Shown: one piece after another, positions 8,661-16,700 of the stretch | How the letters are laid out: the number at the start of each line of letters is the position of its first letter | Numbering within the stretch: the first letter of the stretch is position 1 | NCBI GenBank assembly: GCA_036558645.1 | Contig: DATBFG010000028.1 | Coordinates: forward strand, 1-64,000 | DNA length: 64,000 nt | Origin: DATBFG01 sp036558645 | Lineage (GTDB): Bacteria; Acidobacteriota; Terriglobia; Terriglobales; Acidobacteriaceae | Reading direction: 5' to 3' | Translations under genes and position numbers: made by a program | Notes under the pieces: model-generated | Seen by the model: only the letters and a program-made list of their open reading frames with translations | The model's database searches: none | Told to the model about the DNA's origin: nothing

Positions 8661-9527
8661 TTACCGGCCGACTGCCGCCGTTGCAGCTCTCGGCTTCCGA
8701 TGGATCACATAGCTGACACTCTTCACCGGCTGGAAGGTAGTTTCGCAAGCTGGCAGTTTTTCTCCCTCTCCGAGAAACAGAAAGCCGCCGGGCTCCAGGT
8801 ACAGGTGCAGCCTCTGTATCAATGCAGTACGGTGACTTAACGAAAACCGAGACAGAACATTCATACAAAAAATGCAATGGAAGCGGCCGATGTAGCCAGG
8901 ATCGACCAGATTCATGAAGGTAAATGTCACTAGGTTGCGCAGCCGGGGCTTAGCGAGAAAGTGCTGCCCAACCTTCGCGAAGTAGGCTTGCACTAGTCGT
9001 CGCGGAACACGGCCAAATGCGGATTCCGGGTAGAGCCCCCGTTCGGCAACCCCTAACGCATTTCGACGAATGTCCGTGCCGACAATACGGATGTTCCAGT
9101 TCCCAGCGCCGCCGTTCAGGGCTTCACAAAGAGAAATCGCGATGGAATACGGCTCTTCTCCAGTAGCGCAACCAGCGCTCAAGAAACGTAGAGAGCGGAC
9201 ACCGGGTTCAGTTGAATTCAAATTCCGCGTTAATTCCGGCAGGGCGACGTTCGTGAGTGCATCGAATGCTTCGGGTACCGCGAAGAAGCCGGGAGTACCG
9301 TCGAGAAGGGGCTCGACAAAGTTTTCGCACTCCGTGTTCGACGCTTGCAGACGTTCGAGAAGTTCTGCGGGACTGTTGAGATGGAGTTCGTCCATCTTCT
9401 CGGCAATCAAGCTGGAAAGCTGGTCGTCCGTCGCATCGAGCAGAATGCCCGTCTTGCGTTCGACGACCATTCGAAGCTCGGAAATTTCGTGTCCCAAAAC
9501 TGCAAAGCTGGTCGAGACTTTATGCAT
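8661..9527 (-). CDS. CheR-like methyltransferase with divergent catalytic motifs
   Basis: The protein has 288 residues with the two-domain CheR layout: an N-terminal helical domain and a C-terminal SAM-dependent methyltransferase. The SAM loop is intact (LSAGCATGEEPYSIAI, near residue 117). Two CheR hallmarks differ. The segment that is normally FFR before the SAM fold reads GFFAVPEAFDAL, and the usual FCRNVLIYF reads FCMNVLSRF. The second CheR in this window, at 20869, keeps both. It is the last gene of the minus-strand signalling cluster, 68 bp after the HisKA-like gene. It may methylate a non-standard target or act only as a binding module; this is inference. Start ATG at 9527. Confidence 0.8.
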   Translation of the reverse strand: MHKVSTSFAVLGHEISELRMVVERKTGILLDATDDQLSSLIAEKMDELHLNSPAELLERLQASNTECENFVEPLLDGTPGFFAVPEAFDALTNVALPELTRNLNSTEPGVRSLRFLSAGCATGEEPYSIAISLCEALNGGAGNWNIRIVGTDIRRNALGVAERGLYPESAFGRVPRRLVQAYFAKVGQHFLAKPRLRNLVTFTFMNLVDPGYIGRFHCIFCMNVLSRFSLSHRTALIQRLHLYLEPGGFLFLGEGEKLPACETTFQPVKSVSYVIHRKPRAATAAVGR

Positions 9528-9595
9528 GGTTCAACACCACAACGGGCTCTATCAGAAACTGCTGCCCACACTCGGGGGAGTTGAACTCAATAATT

Positions 9596-10279
9596 CTATT
9601 GAACTGCGCCGGCTCCTCGTGCGGCCATCTCACTCTCTATTTCTGAGGGCCTCTCTAGCGCGCTGAATTCCTTGTCGATCGAACTGAAGCGCGCAAGGAT
9701 CTCGTGAATGCGAACCGCCATGCTGCGAACCGTTTCAATTTGCGCGCGAGATCCAGCGGGAAGAGCTCGGGGTTCCAGTAACATCAGCTCCGCGTTGCCC
9801 AGAATCGAGGTCAACGCATTATTCATCGTGTGCCGCATTTCGAGCATGTAACTCCCCAGCGCAGCATGCCGGCTGAGCATCGCGGTCGCCTCTTCGGCTT
9901 GGCGCAACCGTGCCATTGCCGATTGCCGTTTCAATATCTCGCGCGCGATTGCAAACAGTGCGCCCTGCCAGCCTTCCCGCTGCACCAGCGTTAGCACCTG
10001 GGGGTGACCGTCCTGCACGCGTTCCAAATCCGCCTCTGGTTCATTTACGAGCAACACGGGTTTTTCCGCTGAAGAGAGCGCTATTACGATGGACGCGAGA
10101 TTAGCGTGTTGAACTCCTCCAATCACGGCGATTGCGAAAGCATCGACGTCGAGATCCCTGCACAAATCGCTTCCCAGCAAGGTAAACGTCGGCACGTATA
10201 TCTCGTTCTGCCAGCATGCCTTCACTCGCTGTGCGAAGGCGGCATCGTCGGAAACAATCAAAATTGACGTTGGTTCCAA
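9596..10279 (-). CDS. receiver-like / HisKA protein without an ATPase domain
   Basis: The protein has 227 residues. Residues 1-120 look like a degenerate receiver (SILIVSDDAAFAQRV at the start; AFAIAVIGG in the phospho-Asp strand with no Asp at the expected place). A short coiled-coil linker with ALGSYMLEMRHTMNNALTSI follows. That segment resembles the H-box of histidine-kinase dimerisation domains, with a phosphorylatable His in MRHTMNNALT. No HATPase N/G boxes follow, so it cannot phosphorylate itself. It may be a phosphotransfer partner or a dimerising scaffold for the large kinase upstream; this is inference. TTG start at 10279, with AGGGA 7 nt upstream. The unknown 340-residue protein gene ends 15 bp before it. 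Confidence 0.65.
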   Translation of the reverse strand: MEPTSILIVSDDAAFAQRVKACWQNEIYVPTFTLLGSDLCRDLDVDAFAIAVIGGVQHANLASIVIALSSAEKPVLLVNEPEADLERVQDGHPQVLTLVQREGWQGALFAIAREILKRQSAMARLRQAEEATAMLSRHAALGSYMLEMRHTMNNALTSILGNAELMLLEPRALPAGSRAQIETVRSMAVRIHEILARFSSIDKEFSALERPSEIESEMAARGAGAVQ

Positions 10280-10294
10280 GTTCGTTCCCTCTTA

Positions 10295-11317
10295 CTATTT
10301 CTCGTCGTGCTTGGACTCACCCCAGTCCCCGCTAGGAGCAGCAACCTCAAATTCGGGTGCATCCTGAGTTTTGCTCGAAAACTTTGCGCCTGCCGTCGCA
10401 GCTCGCGCCCTTGTGGTTGAATTTCCATTTTCCTTCTTCGCGCTTCGCACCAGAGCGTTGTCGACTACAGCCCGCAGATCGACGAGCATGCGCAAGGGCT
10501 GTCCAGACGAGTATTCGGCGTGGAACATGACCTTCCATGATTGGCAGATCATTCGCAACCAGACTGTCAGTTCCTCTGCCGAGAATTGTGCGCGTCTGCA
10601 ATCGAGCATGGCGACGCCTCGAGCTTCCAACTCCCGCAGGCCATCCAGTATGGCATTGAGGTCCTGATGCATGAGGCGAAAGAAGACTCTTCGCATGAGA
10701 AAGCTGAAGCGCGTGAAGGCCACCATCGCGATCGGCAAGAAGTATTTGTCGCCGCACTCAGTCTTGAGCTTTCTTCCCTTTTCCAGAATCCCGCCCGACA
10801 GCAGGTCGCGAAGTGTCAAGCACTGGTTGGCGGTTTGAATAATCTCCTCCAGCGGCTTCAGCCAATCTGGCAGAGTTGTGTCAATGGAACCCAATACTGA
10901 TTCGAGCGTTTGAGAAACATAGTCAAGATCAACATCGGCATCTTCGAGCCGTGACGGGGCGCAGTGGGAAAAGTATTGCACTAACAGGAAGTCCAGCTTG
11001 TCACGGTCATTCGCAGAGCGACTGCCCTTCTCCAGATAATGCACCAGAAGGTTTCGCAGGCCCTCATCATTGGCAATGTTTGTCGTCTGCAGGAACTGTC
11101 TCAGCTGGTACACCTGGATGCGATCATCCACTTCGAGAAACCAGTTGCGGGCCAGCAGAATGGACTCCTGCGGAGGAGCATCCACCCCGCTCTCCAAATC
11201 GCTGCACGATGGAAGGTCAATCACGAACTCCCGCGCTAGCGCCGCATAAAGTGGATACAGCAAGCGCGCGGTACGCCATTCGAGGACCAAATCATTCAGT
11301 TGTGTCGTTTGAGTCAT
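10295..11317 (-). CDS. uncharacterised 340-residue protein of the signalling cluster
   Basis: I do not recognise this family. It is an all-helical-looking soluble protein with no signal peptide or transmembrane helix. The middle contains leucine/acidic-rich helices (residues 110-190) and a segment rich in aromatic and hydrophobic residues (FLPIAMVAFTRFSFLMRRVF, near 195-215). The last 60 residues are charged and low complexity (Ala/Arg/Lys/Ser), probably disordered. Its ATG overlaps the stop of the PilZ-like gene by 4 bp, and the HisKA-like gene follows after 15 bp, so it is almost certainly co-transcribed and translationally coupled with them. A role in the same signalling path is inferred from position only. 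Confidence 0.75.
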   Translation of the reverse strand: MTQTTQLNDLVLEWRTARLLYPLYAALAREFVIDLPSCSDLESGVDAPPQESILLARNWFLEVDDRIQVYQLRQFLQTTNIANDEGLRNLLVHYLEKGSRSANDRDKLDFLLVQYFSHCAPSRLEDADVDLDYVSQTLESVLGSIDTTLPDWLKPLEEIIQTANQCLTLRDLLSGGILEKGRKLKTECGDKYFLPIAMVAFTRFSFLMRRVFFRLMHQDLNAILDGLRELEARGVAMLDCRRAQFSAEELTVWLRMICQSWKVMFHAEYSSGQPLRMLVDLRAVVDNALVRSAKKENGNSTTRARAATAGAKFSSKTQDAPEFEVAAPSGDWGESKHDEK

Positions 11318-11661
11318 GGCTTCACAATCCAGTTCGGAACCTCCTCAGTGAAACGAGCAGCAACAGCAGTGCGACCGTGGTCGTATTGCACCGCTACAAC
11401 ACAGGCTTCAGCGTTAAGTGTACCGTCGGAGTTTTTCACGCGAAGCAGGTCGGCAAATTCCAGCGGAAGTGTCGAGGCAAAAAGTACTTCTCGCGATGTT
11501 CCAAATTCAATAACGGTGCTTTCGCTTGCCGCGTTGCTGCCGGCGGTAAGCGTCAATTGAACTGGAATGCGCACAGGGGTGGCATCGGGGAAAAAGCGCG
11601 CAAGCTTGCCAATGGAGCTCTCGCGCGGGGTTCGCGATCGCCCTGTTGCCTGTTGGGGCAC
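11314..11661 (-). CDS. PilZ-like domain protein
   Basis: The protein has 115 residues. The layout (PVRIPVQLTL, a central VIEFGTSREVLFAS strand, LLRVKNSDGTLNAEACVVAV, ending AVAARFTEEVPNWI) follows that of small PilZ domains, which bind cyclic di-GMP. The usual binding motifs RxxxR and DxSxxG are not intact: arginines occur in RSRTPRESS, but the second motif is replaced by EFGTSRE. It may therefore be a non-binding PilZ relative or adaptor. GTG start at 11661, with GAGGG upstream; only five in-frame codons separate it from an upstream stop. It begins the second transcription unit of the minus-strand cluster, downstream of the palindrome at 11881. Confidence 0.5.
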   Translation of the reverse strand: MPQQATGRSRTPRESSIGKLARFFPDATPVRIPVQLTLTAGSNAASESTVIEFGTSREVLFASTLPLEFADLLRVKNSDGTLNAEACVVAVQYDHGRTAVAARFTEEVPNWIVKP

Positions 11662-11880
11662 CAGAAATCCCTCAACTCAACGGGTATGGGAATCACGGCC
11701 CGGCTCCTAGTAAGCCGGTTAGCATTACGCGACCCGGACCGCACGCTAGAACTAAGTGCACGCAGCGGTCCAACTTTGGGGTCCTCGTGAGCGCTGGTGG
11801 GTATTGTTACAAAGAACGTTTTTGCAACGACTTACGAGGAACACAAAAAATACAAGTGTGCCAAGATGAGGGCTCTTTCA

Positions 11881-11893
11881 TCTCACTGTGAGA
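11881..11893. promoter_or_regulatory. 13-bp palindrome TCTCAC-T-GTGAGA, candidate operator
   Basis: This is a perfect 6-1-6 inverted repeat in the 276-bp non-coding stretch upstream of the PilZ-like operon (start at 11661, minus strand) and 45 bp past the activator's stop. The same palindrome with C in the centre lies at 17724-17736, at the other end of the kinase/activator block. An overlapping third arm (GTCTCA, 11899-11904) could form an alternative hairpin. Confidence 0.5.
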
Positions 11894-11920
11894 CAAGGGT
11901 CTCATTCTTAGACGGAGTTA

Positions 11921-11934
11921 AGCCAGAACTGGCT
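11921..11934. repeat. 14-bp inverted repeat AGCCAG-AA-CTGGCT
   Basis: A 6-bp perfect inverted repeat with a 2-nt centre lies 3 bp beyond the stop codon of the minus-strand activator. It could be part of a weak terminator or an operator; the short centre makes an efficient hairpin unlikely and there is no T-run. Confidence 0.3.
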
Positions 11935-11937
11935 CGT

Positions 11938-13353
11938 TCACTGCAAGGCTGCGCGAGTTGCCGTCGGAAGCATCGGCCTGGTTCCAATCTTGTAGCGCTT
12001 TAACTTCCGGTAAAGAGTGGCTCGGCTGATCCCCAGCATTTTACCAGCCAAGGCCTTGTCTCCCTTTACTTGCTCAAAGACTCTCTGAATCGTAACGCGC
12101 TCAATGTCTTCGAGATCAGTCGATGGGAGAGTGGTCATGAGCGGTAAAGTTCCAGATTCGAGCCCTGTAGAGACCGCTGCGACATTATGTGGAAGATCCG
12201 GGAGGTCGATCACCCGCCGGTCGCCTAAGGCTACGGCATGCTCAAGGTAGTTTTCCAATTCACGCACATTGCTTGGCTATTCATATTGGAGCATGCACTT
12301 CATCGCGGCGTTCGTGACCTGGATGCTTTCCCCCGGCGCGTTTCGATCCAGAAACCAATGAATCAGCATGGGGATGTCTGAACGCCGCTCCCGCAATGCG
12401 GGCAGGTGGACAGTCACAACGTTGAGGCGGAAAAAGAGATCTTTGCGGAACGATCCACTCCGATACTCCACTTCTAGATCACGATTGGTAGCGGCAATCA
12501 CGCGAACATCCACTTTCGTCCTCGAATTGCTGCCCACCGGACGTACTTCCTTCTCCTGCAATACACGCAAAAGCTTCGCTTGCATTTCCAGCGGAAGTTC
12601 ACCGATCTCATCGAGAAAAATCGTGCCTCCGCTCGCCGATTGGAAGAGTCCAATCTTGGCCTTCGTGGCTCCCGTAAAGGCGCCCTTTTCGTATCCGAAA
12701 AGCTCGCTTTCGATGAGTGTCGGGACTAGAGATCCACAATCGACTGCCACAAATGGACGGTTAGCTAACGAGCCTCGGAAATGAATCGCACGCGCAACCA
12801 ACTCCTTTCCTGTGCCGCTCTCCCCCGCAATCAAGACAGGGGTACGCGTATCCTTGAGACGCGAGATCATTCTCAAGACATCCTGAATCTTCGCTGACGA
12901 CCCCACAATTCCGTGAAGGTTGGTTTCAGTATCCATGCGCTCACGGAGAAACCGATTTTCCTCCACCAGTCGGATCTTTTCAGCCATGCGCCTCAGGAAG
13001 AGACGAAGTTCCTCTAATGGAGAGAACGGCTTACCGATATAATCGTAAGCGCCCAACTTCATCGCCTGAACCGCGGTCTCGACAGAGCTATGTCCCGTCA
13101 TTACGGCAACCTCGGTTCGCGGCAGCATCTTCTTGACCTGCTCCAGGAATTCGAGGCCCGACATCTTGGGCATGACCATGTCGGTCAGAATCATGTGAGC
13201 GGGCTGCTCTTCGAGCAGGGCCAATGCGGATTCGCCGCTATCAGCCTCCATGCAGATGAAACCGAGAGCCTCCCCGACCGTACAGCAGAGTTTTCGGATG
13301 CTCTGTTCGTCATCGACAACTAGAAGACGGATGCTTATGTCGTCAATGTTCAC
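11938..13353 (-). pseudogene. NtrC-family sigma-54 activator interrupted by an in-frame TAG
   Basis: The frame runs 13353 to 11938 but has a TAG at 12277-12279. The first 358 codons encode a receiver (LLVVDDEQSIR; phospho-Asp in LTDMVMPK, residue 58) and the AAA+ domain (Walker A GESGTGKE, sigma-54 contact loop GAFTGA, FLDEIGELP). The stop sits at QYE-stop-PSNVRELENYLE, where the family has Trp (usual WPGNVRELEN), so one TGG-to-TAG change explains it. The 112 codons beyond continue in frame and keep a full Fis-type helix-turn-helix (ALAGKMLGISRATLYRKLKR). As written, the product lacks the end of the AAA+ lid and the DNA-binding domain. The GTG start overlaps the preceding receiver gene by 4 bp (GTGA). 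Recent mutation, readthrough or a sequencing error are all possible. Confidence 0.85.
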
Positions 13354-13745
13354 AATGCCTTCCCCATCGTGGACTCGATAACTCCAATAAATTGTTGGAC
13401 CCGAAACGGCTTCTCGACACAGGGGGCGCCGGTTCTGCGCAGCGTAGCAACCGTTTCTTCATTCGCGATATCGCCAGTGATAAAGACGATTCGGGAAGCC
13501 AGGTGCGGACGATTCTCTGCGATCCAGGCATGCACTGCAGCACCGTTCACCCCTCCCGGAGTCACCATGTCAGAGACGACTCCGCGAAAGTCGCCGGTCT
13601 GTAACCGCTCCAACCCTTCCGCTCCCGACCTGGCGCAAACCACTGGATATCCGCTCCGCTCGAGAGTAGTGCGCACGAAGTCCATCACGCCGGGCTCATC
13701 CTCGATAAGCAACACCGGCAAAACCTTTTCCGCCACGACGCTCAT
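13350..13745 (-). CDS. single-domain response regulator
   Basis: This 131-residue stand-alone receiver has the acidic pocket LLIEDEP, phospho-Asp in VVSDMVTPGG (residue 59), the conserved Thr in IVFITGD and the Lys in VEKPFR. It has no output domain. Its ATG overlaps the stop of the large kinase by 4 bp (ATGA), and its own stop overlaps the activator start by 4 bp. Kinase, receiver and activator are therefore translationally coupled. It could be a phosphate sink or intermediate for the four-GAF kinase, or an adaptor; this is inference from the operon. Confidence 0.9.
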   Translation of the reverse strand: MSVVAEKVLPVLLIEDEPGVMDFVRTTLERSGYPVVCARSGAEGLERLQTGDFRGVVSDMVTPGGVNGAAVHAWIAENRPHLASRIVFITGDIANEETVATLRRTGAPCVEKPFRVQQFIGVIESTMGKAL

Positions 13746-16700
13746 GGCGCGCCTCCAGCGGCGATTCCCAGGTGACCGGCGTCTGACTCTTTGGGAAGGC
13801 GCACGACAAAAGTAGCGCCTTCGGCATCTTCATTGTTATGACAGACGATCTCGCCACCATGCTCATGCACTATGCCGTAGCAGATGCTAAGCCCGAGTCC
13901 TGTTCCCTTCCCTACTTCCTTGGTCGTGAAAAAAGGATCAAAGATTCGATCAGGATAGGAGATACCGTATCCGTTGTCGCGAAACGCAATTTCTACAAAT
14001 TCGTCCCGCGACTGCGTAGTTATCGCAATCCGCGCCGGACGCCCCGTCTCCCTAACAGCGTCATAGGCATTATTCAAAATATTCAAGAAGACTTGCTGTA
14101 GTTGATGGGCATCGCCGACGACCGATGGGAGATCCACATCAAGTTGTTCGACTACTTCGACGCCATGGCTATGAAAGTCGTAAGCGCGCAATTGCACCGT
14201 GCGGTGCAGAATTTGGTTCAACTGGACGGGCTTTCTCTGTGGAGGCATCTGCCGTGCAAAGCTCAGAAGATTCTGCACAATAAGCTTGGTACGCTGAGCC
14301 TCTTGCAAGATCACGCGGAGATCCTTACGCACGATCTCGGGCAAATCAGTGTTCTCCATGAGCAAATCGGCAAAGCCTAGAATGGCAGTCAAAGGATTAT
14401 TGACTTCATGGGCTACTCCGGAGACCAACTGGCCGACGGCAGCGAGCTTTTCCGCATGGACCAGTTTCGCTTGCAAAATGGCGGAGTCGGTTACATCGGT
14501 CATAACCACGACCAAGCTTGTCACTTCAGCTTGCTCATCTCGCATCGGACCCAAGTTGACCGAGAAGTGTCCGATCCGACCGTCGCGATACAGGATTTGC
14601 AGATCCAGATTGTCGACCTGTCGACCTGCCAACGTGGCACTGAAAGCTTCATGAAAGGCATCGCGACGAGTCGGTGAAACCAAGTTGACCAGTGGCGCTC
14701 CGATCAGTTGGTCTTGCTCATACCCCATCTCCAACCAGCGACGGTTGGCGTAGCTCACCAGACCAGCGGTATCGACCACAAGAATGAGGCTCTGAGTATT
14801 GTTGAGGATCCGTCCGGAAAAATCGCGCTCGCGCTGTAGTTCCGACTGGTAGGACTTCAGATCGGTGATGTCGAGCATCAACCCACGATACTGTGTTACC
14901 CGTCCCTGGCTATCGTGAATGGCAAACGCATTGATTAGGACATGGATCGGAGTGCCATCCTTGCGGCGAAGTGTGGCTTCGTAGTTACGCAGAGCATGAT
15001 GATCTCGAATCTCAGCCATGGCGCGAGCACGATGCTCGGGCGAAAGGTAGAGTTCTGCACCTACATCTGTCTGCAACAATTCCTCTCGGCTTTCGTAACC
15101 AAGCATCCGCACTAAAGCGTCGTTCACCTCGATAAAATGACCGTCCTCTGTGGAGAAGAACAATCCCTCCTGGATATTGTCGAAGAGTTCGCGGTAGCGC
15201 CGTTCCGCCTCGCGCCTGTCAGTAATATCTTTCAGAACGTGAATGGTTTGCATTGCTTCGGTGTTCGCGCCATGAACGCGCGAAGTCGACACCAGGTAGG
15301 TCCGTTCCAGCACCGGATGCACGTATTCATCGGGTGAATTCGCAGCGGTGAGACAAAAAGGACAGAACTGGCGCGGTGAATCCTGTCCCATAGCAAGAAG
15401 AGCCTGCATGTTGACGCCGATGAGTTGTTGCGGGCGAACTCCGATAAACTCTGCGAGAGAACGATTTACGCGAAGCACGTTTCCGGAGTTGTCATGTACG
15501 ACAATGAAGTCTGTGATCGCGTCGAATATTTCGATCCAGTGCCGATTCGCGTGATCCATGCGCGTAAATAGGCGCGCATTCTCCAGGGCTACCGACGCAT
15601 GACCAGCAATTGCCTGCAGTAACTGAGCGTCCTCTTGGGTTAAAGAAGTTGTCCGGTCCGCGAGACATAACACCCCTACGAGATCCCCCGAAGGTGACCG
15701 CAAGCGGACGAGCGTGCAATCCTGCCACCCGAGCGAACTGATTAATCCTGGGCCGAATAGTTCCTGGGCAGTGGCGGAAATGATTGGATCGCTTCGCTTC
15801 GACATTACCTCCGTCAGAGAGCGACCCAGGCGTCGCAAGAGCGAGGGTCCAGTATCGGCAACACCCTGCAAAGCGACCACATCCAGACCGGAGTCCAGTG
15901 TCACCGCCAAAGCGGCGGCACGCGCCCGCATCATGTCAATTGCCCGGCGCGTAAAGCTGCTGGCGAACTCTGGCAGGTGAAGGGACGAATTCAGTTCCAG
16001 CGCTAGTTCCATCAGGGATTCAGCACGATGCCGATGTTGCTCGGATAAATGGAGATTATGGGTTACTTCAAGCACCACGGCAGCTTGCCCCCCAAGTACA
16101 CGCGCCCGTCGGATGTCCTCAGGAGTAATCCCACACTTGTCCAGCCGATCCAGTACACCGAACATCCCGAGTACTTGACCATTGCTGCCGAGCAGAGGCA
16201 CTGCCAACAACTGCCGGATGTTGAATGCGGAGATGAGGTCGAGATTGGCTCCAGGTATTTGGCTTGGGTCGTTCGACCAGAAGACCTCTCGATTTAGCAA
16301 GGCCTGGGTTGCTATTCCAGGCGGAAGCACCATGTTCACCGAGATTGTCTTGCCGTTGTCGGATGCCCACCGAACGTGGAAATCGCCATTCTCATCAACC
16401 AATCCGATCACAGCTCGCCCAAAACCAAGGAAGTCTCCTGCTCGAAGCGAGAACTGTTGCATGAACTCATCTAGGCGCCCGATCGACCCAAGATCCGAGG
16501 ATAATTCCAGTAACTGGTGCAGTTCGTGCGCCTGGGAACGGGCAATTAGGCACAGCTCGGCATTGGCCACGGCGACAGCGCCAAAGCTAGTGATCGCCGC
16601 GGCGAGAGACTTCTCATCGGCAGTGAATATGCTATGGGCTCGGGGATAAACCAGTACTGCCCCTTCGGTCCGGGACGTCCGAAAAGGAGCTATGATCAGG

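Noticed and set aside
10876..11790. 304-residue plus-strand open frame
   Set aside because: It lies antisense over the 340-residue protein and the PilZ-like gene, crosses the intergenic region and has no protein-like pattern; the minus-strand genes have overlapping starts/stops and ribosome-binding sites.
11858..11864. Minus-strand TTGGCAC resembling a sigma-54 -24 element upstream of the PilZ-like operon
   Set aside because: No GC at the required -12 position (the bases at 11849-11850 are AA), so it does not make a sigma-54 promoter.
12267..12280. Frameshift as the cause of the split activator
   Set aside because: The reading frame is the same on both sides of the TAG; a base substitution explains it without any shift.
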